Source: Tenodera sinensis
Taxonomy: Eukaryota > Arthropoda > Insecta > Mantodea > Mantidae
Assembly (NCBI GenBank): GCA_030765045.1
Contig: CM060962.1
Location: forward strand, 209,361,636 to 209,425,635
Reading direction: 5' to 3'
DNA length: 64,000 nt
The translations under genes were made by a program, and so were the position numbers. This document shows positions 33,079-42,837 of the stretch, piece by piece (the stretch's first letter is position 1; every line of letters begins with the position of its first letter). A model generated the notes under the pieces. That model was not told the origin of the DNA and searched no databases. It saw nothing but the letters and a program-made list of their open reading frames with translations.

Positions 33079-33922
33079 TACTTTCTGTACTGGTAAGTAG
33101 GGAAGTATTGTATTCCACCCAAAAATTCGAAGTCGATATTTCACCGGAAATATGTTTTGAGGCCCCCTGAATCCAAAAAAAGCATTTTTAGAAAAAGGTC
33201 CGTGTGTGTGTCTGTGTGTCAGCCTGTGGACAACATAACTCAAAAACGAAAAGTCGGTTAAAAACCAAAGTTGGTATTTAAGTTTAATGTCTTTCAAGGA
33301 TGCGACACGAAGATTTTGAAGAAAATATCCCCACCCTAAACTACCCTTTACATGGAAAATTTTTCGAAAATTGTGATTTTCTTGAAAATGGCTCTAACGA
33401 TTTTGACTAAAATGTCATATGTTTGAGATATTTTTATGGCAAATGAAATGTATATCTTGAATTTTCTGGCTATAGCCCCTGTAGTCATATTTACTCTGGA
33501 CGACTTTTGCATAACTGGTAAATCGTTAGAGATAGACAAAATCTTGCTGTACAAAAAATGTAGATCTTGCTAAAATACACAATTTATGTACCGATAAATT
33601 TTCTTGTAGGGTGAACCATTTCGGAGATATTCCTTGTTATGTGTGTGAGTTTCGGAAAACTAGCGAAATGCAACAACGTTGTTCATTTTTTTATATGTTA
33701 ATCGTGCAAAGAGAACGGAATCTCAAAGGTCAAAAAGATTTGACTTTCGCACAAAGCCTGCTGTATTGTAATATTCTCCATGCACCTACAAGGAAATAAG
33801 CAATAAGATAATTTGTACGAATGTTTATCTTAACTAACATGGAGATATAGGAATAAGAGTTTGTTAGAATGGTTAGTGCAAGAGTAGAGAAAGTCATGTG
33901 AGTGCAGCACATAAGATTTTTT
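33079..33922 (+). repeat. Repeat A, unit 2 of a direct tandem pair, near-consensus
   Basis: ACTTTCTGTACTGGTAAGTA to GTGAGTGCAGCACATAAGAT-T-run, 844 bp, with the shortest GT tract (33203-33225) and all internal blocks. It is the best single reference for the unit. Antisense open frames (32905-33297 across the junction; 33348-33554) arise from the shared sequence. Confidence 0.93.
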
Positions 33923-35600
33923 TGAAACTGAACAAGAGGAACGGTGCCGCAATGGCAGAAAGGTTGCGTCGTTTTGCTTATTCCTGCTCATGCATGTGCT
34001 CGACTGCTGCCATACTGTCCACCTTCAGTTGAACCTCGGTTACCCATTGGGTGATGTTGTAAATGTTTATTTACATCATGGCCGGCAGATTAAGAAGTAC
34101 TGACAAAGTTATTTATTTTGTATGTGAAGTTACGCACCAGATCGGTGGACATAAATTATCATATAATCAACTGATTATGTCAGTCTTGTTTTATAGCATA
34201 TCCAAGTGAAATTGACTATCAGTGAAAGTGCTAATTTAGTTACGAGTGTTTGTGTAATATTTCGGGAGAAGGCTAGGATTCCCACAAGAGCTTTATCTCA
34301 CTGCACAAAGAAACCTACAGACCCTTATTTAGATGGCACAATCTGCAAAAAACTGCTCATAAAAGACGAATACTCACAAAGAGCAAGAGCGTGCGTTTTC
34401 TCCAATTCGAAATAATTTGTTGGGTGTTGCCCATGCTAATGCTTTGAACATGATAAAGACAGAAGAGGACAAGAGTCTGGCCATAGATGGTATCTTGGAG
34501 GTGTTGACTAAAATTGGTGGCAAAAGAGGAAAGGGCAAGGATTAGAGTTATAAAAGGGAGATAAGGAAGATGAAAGATGATAACAGTTCATTGCTTTTGA
34601 AAATTATGTATGATTCATCTGAAGAAACAACTGATGTGAGTGACTGATGCAATTAATTTCTTCCGAAAACTACTAAAAATACCTGAATAATGATTACCGT
34701 GCACTCATTGAATTGTGTATCAGTTTCTGGGCACAACTGTGGACTTCAGTCTAAAAGTAAGGTTGTCTGGAGCTTTACATCATGTAGGGTGGATGGCCAA
34801 AAGAATTTATTCATTGAAGATGTTCCTCTTCCGTTCTCAGCTGTCTCTCACTGTTAGTGAATTGGATGGATTGAAGAACCTCTGTTTGTGGTGAAAGTAG
34901 ATGCAAAATGGTGGTTTGTGAGTTCATCAGCAATCGGAGCACGTTGCATTGAGTCGTTGCCTTTTAAAAGAATTAAAATTCTACCAAAAAGTATAAATGC
35001 AAGGGTTTGTTCAAGTGCTGTAAAGAAGTTTTGTCAGCACATATGAAGAGATATCACTGTTTGATGACTACTTTAACAATGGCAAAAAAACAGGAATGGT
35101 TAGAATTCAAAACCATGGGGACCGCAAGGAGGTACACTGTTTTACCTGTTGCAGTTACAAAGTTTTTGAGTAAGTTTTCTTTTTGGCCATAAATTTAAGT
35201 TTAGCACGTTTGCATAGGCCATTCAGAACATATAAACATATTTACTGACAGACTAAGCTTTGAACCTCTTTTATTTCAGACAAAGGAACTGATGACTTCA
35301 TTTTAGTCAAGAGCTTGGACATGTTGAAGTTAAGCAAAAATTTAGATTTTTAAAATAAGGATCCAATTTCTTGGGAATCAAACACTTCCTACCTTAGCAC
35401 CAAAGAGAACATGACAAATCTTAAGGTGGTAAATGATATGGCAGAGAGAGGAGGGACGTTAATACAAGAACTCAATGGACTAATAACCCAATGAAAAACA
35501 AAAACAATTAATTCTGCAATGTGTGCAAGAGCAGCGAAGACAATGCCCAGACTGTAAACAAGAAACAGTGAAAAGAAAGTAGTATTGATTTAAGCTTCAC
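33923..35600 (+). pseudogene. Decayed transposon gene of an uncharacterised insect family
   Basis: Several collinear blocks in changing frames match, from memory, a protein family very common in insect genomes and usually annotated only as uncharacterised. The blocks are: LTISESANLVTSVCVIFREK and ARIPTRALSHCTKK (34206-34320), VAHANALNMIKTEED (about 34425-34470), and near the end PISWESNTSYLSTKEN then VVNDMAERGGTLIQELN (35370-35480), followed by a Cys/Ala-rich tail to about 35580. The order and spacing fit one gene of about 1.4 kb on the + strand. Stops and frameshifts are frequent. I cannot name the transposon superfamily and see no terminal repeats. It lies just downstream of the repeat A tandem and just upstream of a hAT element. 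Confidence 0.55.
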
Positions 35601-35731
35601 TCCCACATTTTGTATGCTCTATTACATTTAAGTATATGAAGCATATTTGCAAAACATGTTTAGGTCAGTTTCAATTATTTATGCCATTAGAAATATACAA
35701 GCACTTTTTCAGTAGTTAAGTTTGTTTAGAT

Positions 35732-36727
35732 CAGGCATCCCCAAGTCGAGTGAAGGTCGCTTGAGGGTGCGCGGGGCTGAACATTACACGCACTGCGGGC
35801 CGCACAGCCACACAGTCCAGTGTATCAGTGCAGTGGTGGTGTAACGCTACATATTAGTACTGCGGTGTCCTACTTACGATGGCTGCGACAATTGCGCGAA
35901 GAACTCGAATCTAGATTCCAGGACATTATATCACTTGAAAAACAATTTAAGTTATTTGCAACATCATTTTCAGTGGATATCCTCGATAGTCCTGTTGAAC
36001 TGCAGTTGAAAGTAATAGATTTGAAAAATGATATTGAGTTAAAAGATAAATACGAAAATAGAAAAAGTATAAACCATTTCTACACCTCTGTAAAACGCTA
36101 AAGGTTTCCTAAACTCCACAATCTAGTAGGAAGCATTTTGTGCATGTTCGGGACAACCTATGTTTGCGAATCACTGTTTTCTTAATGAAGTGTACAAAGT
36201 CACGTCACGGAAGCAAATTAAGTGATGAACACTTGAAAGCATTTTTGCGATTGGGTAGCCTGCAAACAATAATCCAACGTATTGAATAGCTGGTAGAAAA
36301 CAGATAAGTGCAAAAATCACGGCGATTGTCGGAGGGCTAAGAAAGGGTGGTTTTCATAGAGACTTTTATTTGAAGAATATTTTGTTTATTTGTATTGTTT
36401 ACTTCATTGAATTGCATAGTGCCAACAGGCAGAAAGTTCTATGTCATATTAGATTATTTATTTAGTTTATTAGTTTTATACGAGTGCTTGTATTTCCTTA
36501 ATTGAATTTCCTGCTAATAAGATTTTATTTTGTATTATATTAGTTATCAGTATTAAAGTGCATAAAATACTGCTATCATTATTGTGTAATTTATAGTGAA
36601 AGTGTAAGTTAATTTACACAATCCTAGTTCCGCCACTGTAGCACCTCCATTTCTTGCCCGCAACCGGACGGTCAGGGCTTGAGGGCTTTTACTTCCGCCC
36701 GAGCGGGCAGTCTGCTGGGGACGCCTG
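35732..36727 (+). mobile_element. Internally deleted hAT element with both ends and 8-bp duplication
   Basis: The left end is CAGGCATCCCCAAG (from 35732); the right end read in reverse is CAGGCGTCCCCAGC (to 36727). This is a terminal inverted repeat of the CAGGsrTCCCCAa type seen in hAT elements. It is flanked by GTTTAGAT (35724-35731) and ATTTAGAT (36728-36735), an 8-bp duplication with one mismatch. At 996 bp it is well short of a full hAT element (about 2.5-4 kb) and keeps only the 3' end of the transposase gene. Confidence 0.88.
35820..36290 (+). pseudogene. hAT transposase C-terminal region (GTF2IRD2/ZBED-like group)
   Basis: Open to the stop at 36101, reading ELESRFQDIISLEKQFKLFA, TSFSVDILDSPVELQLKVID and LKNDIELKDKY. 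The next frame segment reads FPKLHNLVGSILCMFGTTYV then CESLFS, and after a one-base loss MKCTKSRHGSKLSDEHLKAF. This is the hAT C-terminal and dimerisation region of the group that includes the domesticated GTF2IRD2, ZBED5 and EPM2AIP1 proteins (FpxLrxxaxxxlsmFGSTYvCEqlFS-MkxnKSkxRsxLtDeHL). A stop separates 'VKR' from 'FPKL' and a frameshift follows 'LFS'. The catalytic Asp residues lie upstream and are absent. Confidence 0.82.
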
Positions 36728-36867
36728 ATTTAGATATTTCAGTCCAATGCGGCACGGGTTAATATTAATTAATTTTAATATTTGACACATTATCAAAACA
36801 TGCCATGAGCAAAAGAATAGGAGGGTGTGCCTAAAAACACTTGATATTTTATGTAACCCTCATATGA

Positions 36868-37050
36868 GGACCACCGGCTGCCGGACGGTAACCGGTAGAT
36901 CCGTGGTTCAAATCCCGTTCATGGCATTCAATTTTTCATTCTCACTCTACCCTTTCCAATCATGTCCTACTCACGGCTATTGTGTGGAAACACATTAATT
37001 ACACGAATTTCCTTCCACTAAAGGCCGGAGGCGTGTGCGTTTTTCCATAG
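36868..37050 (+). repeat. tRNA-derived SINE, family S7
   Basis: Head ACCACCGGCTGCCGGACGGT, B-box GTGGTTCAAATCCCG, then 'CATGGCATTCAATTTTTCAT' and 'CTCACGGCTATTGTGTG'. A shorter relative is at 25645-25765. Confidence 0.65.
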
Positions 37051-37219
37051 GTATACTGCACATGGACTTTACTGGTATCGCTTGCGCATGTAAACAACTG
37101 CAGGTAGCTACAGCCTGACCATGAAATCCGCCTCACTGCAGCACAACCTACAAGCATCATAAACTATGCATTCTGGATTGCACTTAAACGCTTGCTTACA
37201 CATACTGATATTTATTAAC

Positions 37220-37840
37220 TATAATATTGTCACAGAGTGTATTACACTGGGTTACAATGAACATTCGTAAATTATTAAATGTGCAATTTCGACACCTATC
37301 ACTGAAGCACTATTTAAACAATGAAAAACTTATTTCTTTGTCACACGATGTCAGAGGTGCAAATGTAAAGAATTCCACTCTGTCGTCTGGCGTGTTTTCC
37401 TTCTTGTTCATTTTCAAAATGTCAGACACAGCTTGACAACCAATATTTTTGGTTAGAACTTTCTGGAATTTAGCTTTCACCTTTTCGATACCTGGCACAA
37501 GAGGTATCCTATTAATTGAACTAGCTAAGTCTTCTATTATGCTCATGCTCTTAGACATTTTCAAACCCGATTTTTCTAGCTTTGGGCAACACTGCAAAAT
37601 TGTTGGATATGAACTGAAGATTTTCTGATAGTTAATGCGATATCAGAGATTTCGCAGTTACAATAGCAGATAAATCTGCATCACATAGAGTGCTAATAAC
37701 ATTTACAATTTCATTGTAATGCACTGCATGATGCGTGACAGCCTCTATCCAAGTACCCCATCTTGTAACTGTTGGCGTCTGCATACACTTGCAAGGCAAT
37801 GCTTCACTAGTTCGCAGAGTACTACGTTACGTTGTTTTCT
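37220..37840 (-). pseudogene. hAT-like transposase remnant (DUF659/DUF4371-type group)
   Basis: Minus strand. From about 37785 a frame reads TVTRWGTWIEAVTHHAVHYN then EIVNVI. TRWGTWLxA is a hallmark of the insect hAT-like transposases with BED fingers. After a stop a second open frame (37597-37310) reads SIIEDLASSINRIPLVPGIE and ends in FFTFAPLTSCDKEISFSLFK, the C-terminal dimerisation motif (YAPxTScDvERSFSxYK; the Arg of ERSF is now Ile). The two parts are in the correct order and spacing. No N-terminal catalytic part is readable upstream of about 37840. It belongs to the same group as 52400-54190. Confidence 0.78.
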
Positions 37841-38172
37841 ACTCTTCCTTTTAGTGGCAGTTGTTTGCACATTTGATGATCGTGCCGTACTTCTGACGTC
37901 ATTCATGCTCTGCATCCAGCTAACCTGTATCGCTAACCTTCCTGCTCCCTTTTAAACCTACATTCGCAAAGAAATTGTTTTTCCAATTGACATTTTACAA
38001 AAATCGTAAACTGGCAGATTGTTATCGCAGAAAAGTAACCCCATTTGCCCGACAAAGCTTATGAAATGAAATATTTTCTTGTATTGCATAAAATTGCACA
38101 TTATTGCCATTAATCGCACATATTTGTTAATTTACACTAGTAATATAATTAAGTTTACCTACTATAAAGTTG

Positions 38173-38412
38173 GCAGCAACGTGGCGGAGCGGTTAGCGCG
38201 CTCGTCTACCATCTAGGTGGCCCGGGTTCGATCCCAGGGACCCGCATGTGGTATTCGTGGTGGACGAAGCGGCGTCAGGGCGGGTTTTCTCCGGGTGCTC
38301 CGGTTTCCCCCGCCATCTCGTTCCACCGGTGCTCCATCTTCATTCCATGTGTCATCAGTGTCACCGCCTGCGGTGCCGTAGTAGTAAAAGCGGGCGTTAA
38401 ACACTACAAGAA
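38173..38412 (+). repeat. tRNA-derived SINE, family S2, full length with 13-bp duplication
   Basis: Head CAACGTGGCGGAGCGGTTAG, B-box GGGTTCGATCCCAG, then the S2 body and tail. The flanks TACTATAAAGTTG at 38160-38172 and 38413-38425 are identical, so this is a precise and fairly recent insertion. It is the best S2 reference copy. Confidence 0.95.
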
Positions 38413-38425
38413 TACTATAAAGTTG

Positions 38426-38868
38426 AGTAAATCATCCTGTATATTTAATTCATATAATGCGTATTTCCTTAACAGCATGCTCCACCCAAAGATATAATTA
38501 TTTTATCCTGAAAACATTGTTGTCACTTTTATGGATATGGAATGTTCCATTTAGACCATAAAATACTTTGTATGTTACAATGTAAAACGGTCTTACATTG
38601 CGAGCCACGTGGAATGTGGTACGCTGGTTGTTCATGTTTTTTTCCCTTCTATTTTCTTTTTCTCATTTCTGTAATGTTTTATGCTAAATATTAACAATTT
38701 TAATTACATGTTATTAATTAACCATGGGCTACTTTTATAATTCTACATATCTTAATTAATGAATTATAATGGAGATATATAAGAGTTGAAGCTTTCACGG
38801 CGATAATTATTAACTAGCACTTCTCGGGTTACCAGTCGTGTAATATCTATAACATTTTGGGATATTTC
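38426..38868. other. Unassigned AT-rich stretch
   Basis: Nothing recognised. Confidence 0.4.
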
Positions 38869-39100
38869 GGCCATACTAAGCTCCATGGCCATCATAAGGA
38901 ATGAATAACTAATAAATAAATGACTATCTCAACTCATGTCCTTCATTGGGAACTGCATAAGAAATACTTAATAAAAGGCCATGAATTTTGAGATGTCCGT
39001 TTATTTCTTACGCAGTTCCCAATGAAGGCCATGAGTAGAGATGGCCATTTATTTATTAATTATTCATTTCCTGATGATGGCCATGAAGTTTAGTATGGCC
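38869..39100. mobile_element. 232-bp near-perfect hairpin (foldback or MITE)
   Basis: The left arm from GGCCATACTAAG through 'CATGGCCATCAT', 'AATAAATAAATG' and 'CCTTCATTGGGAACTGC' is repeated in inverse on the right arm ending TTTAGTATGGCC. The arms are about 98 bp with roughly 10-15% mismatch and a loop of about 35 bp (38967-39001). It has no coding potential. A transcript through it would form a long double-stranded stem. No clear target duplication. Confidence 0.88.
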
Positions 39101-39222
39101 CAAAGCCGTACTTGTTATCAGTAAGAGTGTGTTAAAATAAGTGAACAAAGAAAGCGGTTAATTAAGTGTTTTTCAGAAAATCCTTAAAAGACTATTCACA
39201 GAACACTCAAAGTATGTATTTT

Positions 39223-39587
39223 GACTGCCTTCGTGGTCTGTGGGTTAGCGTGTTAGCCTCCAAAGCCAGAGATTTCGAGTTCAATTCCTGGCTAGAGGGC
39301 AGGAGATTTTTCTCCGCTGGGAGGTCTGGCACGGTGTGCACTCGGCCTCGTTAGGTCCCTGGGGGGCCAATTGAGGAGCTACTTGACAAAGAAGTAGCGA
39401 CCCCAGGTCGCGGAGGCCGCATAGCCGGCCGGCAGGGCTCGGGGCGCTGAGCACGTTCCACCTTCCAACTCTGCACCCCACTTATGACGCCTGTAGTGGG
39501 CAGAGTTGGGGGACGCAGTGGCCGGGCGGTAAACCTTGGCCCGCGAAGAGCTGTTGCGCTAGGGGGAAATATATAAATGGAATAAAA
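39223..39587 (+). repeat. tRNA-derived SINE, family S3, full length
   Basis: Head GCCTTCGTGGTCTGTGGGTT with B-box GAGTTCAATTCCTGG, then the S3 body ending 'GACGCCTGTAGTGGGCAG' and 'GCAGTGGCCGGGCGG'. The flanks TCAAAGTATGTATTTT (39207-39222) and TCAAAATATGCATTTT (39588-39603) are a 16-bp duplication with two mismatches. Confidence 0.9.
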
Positions 39588-39603
39588 TCAAAATATGCAT
39601 TTT

Positions 39604-39949
39604 ATTTTCAAGGCCAGTGTCTCAGACGTAGTATATTTTAATCAAAGTCGTTACAGGCCTATTTTATAAAATAAAAGTTATGACAAATTGCTTCAAATAA
39701 AGGGTTATTTCCTATGGAGAAATTTTCTTCAAAGTCTTACATTAATGTGAACGGAATTGTATTGTACATTTAGGATATTTATAAGGCAAGTGACACGCAT
39801 ATCTTGGATTTTTGGAAATAACCTGTAAAGTTGTCATTGTGAATGAATTTAACATCTCTTCTCCTAATGCACAAATACCAGAATTGTCAAAACAATTTCA
39901 GTTACGAGTATATTATACGTGTACACACAATGAACTACATTAGATTATA
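39604..39949. other. Unassigned, faint repeat A trace
   Basis: 'TATGGAGAAATTTTCTTCAA' and 'TATTTATAAGGCAAGTGACA' to 'CATATCTTGGATTTTTGGAA' recall the middle of repeat A but are too diverged to call firmly. Confidence 0.35.
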
Positions 39950-40170
39950 CAACGAAGGGGAGAATATCGCGCACTGCATCCTAGATTGTGTTTACTAGCT
40001 CCCTGAAGGAGGGGACGAAGTGACGGAGCCACAGGCAGTAGGCGGACAGACCACAGAGACACGCGGAAGTTCTTAACAGTTCCAGGCTCATCCCACTGCT
40101 GGAACTGCATGGGGAAGGTGATGAACGACACGTAGACCAAGCAGCCCTCTAGTGTTCATGGGCAGTACAG
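39950..40170 (-). repeat. GC-rich short repeat related to the insertion at 43840
   Basis: 'CCACAGAGACACGCGGAAGT' at about 40051-40070 matches 'CCACAGAGACGAGCGGAAGT' at about 43977-43996 with partial similarity on either side. The family is not recognised and the strand is arbitrary. Confidence 0.45.
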
Positions 40171-40439
40171 AGGTATTTTTAGACGAGGCGAATGACCTTA
40201 CTAGGATCTGCGCGAGTGATGGTGGGGGTAACGTCGCAGTTTCCTTCCTTGAAACAAACAAGACACTGCCGATAATGTGAGTGTGCACTGTACTTAATCA
40301 CGTACTTATCCCAATGTTTACTGCACGGAAGTCTGAGAGATACTAACCTGACACTCCTATGATCTTATAAATACAAAAGTGAGCTCGACCATAAACCACT
40401 GCGCAACTATCGGTCATTCGCCAAGTCTAAAAAGTACCT
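40171..40439. mobile_element. MITE with GGCGAATGACC inverted ends, copy 1
   Basis: The left end TTTTTAGACGAGGCGAATGACC and the right end in reverse TTTTTAGACTTGGCGAATGACC are inverted repeats. The right half in reverse ('GGTTTATGGTCGAGCTC', 'TTTGTATTTATAAGATCATA', 'GTGTCAGGTTAGTATCTCTC') matches the + strand of the element at 55459-55677. The two are the same family in opposite orientation. Confidence 0.85.
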
Positions 40440-40499
40440 CGTGTACTCTCCTTCGAGTGAGCAGGGCCATCTGTCTGGAACCATACGTCATGAAACCTA

Positions 40500-40712
40500 A
40501 AAGCATACCTGGAAGATGAGAAGGAAACGGATTGAAAGGGAAATTGTAGAATTGAAATTGTGGTAGATGAGAAACCACGCCAGCATTCGCCTACTGACCA
40601 AGGAAAATCACGAAAAACCTAAGGTCAGAGTGAGTAGTCGACTGGAGTCGAATTCGGGACTTCCGAATGCGAACCTCATAGGATACCGCGGAGCCATCTC
40701 GTTCGGTATTAC
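40500..40712 (-). repeat. tRNA-derived SINE, family S1
   Basis: The minus strand head CGAGATGGCTCCGCGG and a decayed B-box (AATTCGACTCCAGT) are followed by the S1 body ('ACTCTGACCTTAGGTTTTTC', 'CAGTAGGCGAATGCTGG'). More decayed than 7290-7497. Confidence 0.7.
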
Positions 40713-41261
40713 TCGTACTAAAATAATTTAACTATCACACAAGTTTGCGCTCATTAAGCACACATAGTAGCGCTCTAATCTTTAAGCACTTTAAGATTTA
40801 TATTAATGTTATCGTTGCTGACAGTAAATCATTGCATGTTGTTATCTGAAGGTTCAATGTACCATTTACGGCTTCTTTTGGGATAATTAATTTTGCTACC
40901 CAGAGAAAAGTGAATAGCAATATGTAGGGCATCAGTGGTTTTACAGGACAGTTATCGTCATTTCTCTTTCGCGCTGATATACGCTCCTGACATCTGGGGA
41001 GTCGATGCGCATTCATAAAGCCTCTCCTTTATTGCGCGAATGAATAGAAAGAAAGAAGAAAACCTCAAAGCGAAAACTCTTCGCGCATTAAACCATGATA
41101 ATCACAACACTGCATAGTGAGCAGTTTTATACTGGTTTTGTTTCTTCGTTAATTGTACTTGCTATCGCAAGCTCTTACGAAAGCAATAGTTGCACATCGG
41201 CAATTGAAAGATGAATCATGAGCTAATAAAGCTAGTTTTCATTTTTACCTTCTCTGTTATG
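40713..41261. other. Unassigned stretch
   Basis: Nothing recognised; the 72-codon open frame at 40798-41016 (-) has no domain. Confidence 0.35.
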
Positions 41262-42157
41262 TACGTACAGTAAGTAGAGAAAGTATTGCATTCCACCCAA
41301 AAATTCAATGCAGAGGTTTCACACAAAATACAAGTTTTGAGACCACCAGAATAAAAATACATAAAAAACTGATATGTTTACACTCACACGACTTTCTCTA
41401 CTCTTGTACCAACTATTCTTACAAACTCTTGTTCCTCTACCTTCTTCATGTTAGTCGAGATAAACACTTGCAGAAATTATCTTACTGCTGATTCTCTTAT
41501 AGGTGCAAGGGGAATATGGGAATACAGTAGGCTTTGAGCGAGAGTCAAATCTTTTAAAGCTGATCGCTATTTGACGGCTTTGAAATTTTGTTCTCTTGCA
41601 CGGCCAAACTAACAAGGAATATCTCCGAAATGGTTCACAAAACAAAAATATGCATTTGGATATAACTTTTATGTTTTAACGAAATCTACGCTTTTTGTAT
41701 AGTAAGATTTGGTCTATCTTTTACGGTTTATGCAAAAATCATCAAGAGTAAACAGGACTACATGTGCTCTAGCCAGAAAATTCAAAATACACATTTCATT
41801 TGCCATAAAAATATCCTAAACATAATTATGGCATTTTAATCAAAATCCTTAGCGCCGTTTTTGAGAAAATGAAAATTTCCGAAACATTTTCCATGTAAAG
41901 GGTAGTTTAGGGTGGGGGAGCTTTCTAATTTTCTTCAAAATCCTCGTGTCGCATCTTTGAAAGAATTAAACTTAAATACCAACTTGGTTTTTAATAGACT
42001 TTCCGTTTTTGAGTTATGCTGCCCACAGACAGACACACATACACGGACATTTTTCTAAAACTGCTTCTTTTTGGATTCGAGGGGCTGCAAAACATATATT
42101 ACCCGTGAAATCTCGACGTCAAAATTTTGGCTTGAATACAATACTTTCCCTACTTAC
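41262..42157 (-). repeat. Repeat A: short + fragment joined to a full minus copy
   Basis: 41262-41372 is the + strand start (AGTAAGTAGAGAAAGTATTG to 'TTTTGAGACCACCAGAATAA'). From 41373 a nearly full copy runs on the minus strand from AACTGATATGTTTACACTCA to 'CAATACTTTCCCTACTTAC', where a mariner-like element interrupts it at the palindromic start. Confidence 0.88.
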
Positions 42158-42159
42158 TA

Positions 42160-42827
42160 ACGGGTGATCCAAAAGACTGTTAGCCGGCTGCGCTGTGTTT
42201 TGTCTGTACGGGTCCTCTGCGCTCATCGCCGACTGCTGCTGTCATAAAACAGCGCGGATAAAACCGCACATTTTCAAAACTACTTTTAAAGGCTTTACTT
42301 ACCAATATAATTAAAGCGGATGCTGAAACTGGCCACCGTCGTTGTCCATGCATTTTGGCACATCTTTAGAAACTATCCATCACTCGCCGTAGTTGACGTT
42401 GAGAAATGCTGGCAATTTTCTGGGAGATATTTTGTTTCAATTCTTCCAGGGTGTGTGGGTTTGTCTTGTACACTTTATGGTTTAAGTTGCTCCAGAGATA
42501 GAAATCGCAGATCACCTGGAAATATTTCTGCAAATCAAATCGCAGTTTCACTTCACGATCTGAGTTAACACACACGAATTATAAATAAATGCACGCTGTG
42601 CACTAGAAAAGAAATGCTGAGCCATAATAAACTTTGTGACCAAGTACAGGACGAAATAATAAAGCACACTGGTAATAACTCAACCACACGGTAGTGTGTC
42701 AGCTCAATACTGCATTTTCAGAGCAGAGAAAAACAAGTCAACCTCATGACAGCTACTGTTATCGTGTTTCCGGCAGTGCAGTGGAAAAACAGCGCGCAGC
42801 GGTTCTTATGTTTTTGGATCTCTCTGT
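42160..42827 (-). mobile_element. Internally deleted mariner-like element in the repeat A hairpin
   Basis: The left end ACGGGTGATCCAAAAGAC and right end in reverse ACAGAGAGATCCAAAAAC share GATCCAAAA; each is next to TA (42158-42159 and about 42827-42828). The minus strand frame 42575-42366 reads FYLWSNLNHKVYKTNPHTLE then ELKQNI...SQRQLRRVMDSF. After a frameshift comes KCMDNDGGQFQHPL and a stop. This is the C-terminus of IS630/mariner-like transposases (DFFLWGxLKxkVYxxxPxTLeeLKxxI...VMdnFxxRxxxCxxxnGgqxxhl). Only the last third survives, and the 660-bp length shows an internal deletion. It divides two repeat A copies lying head to head. Confidence 0.78.
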
Positions 42828-42837
42828 ATATGTAGTA

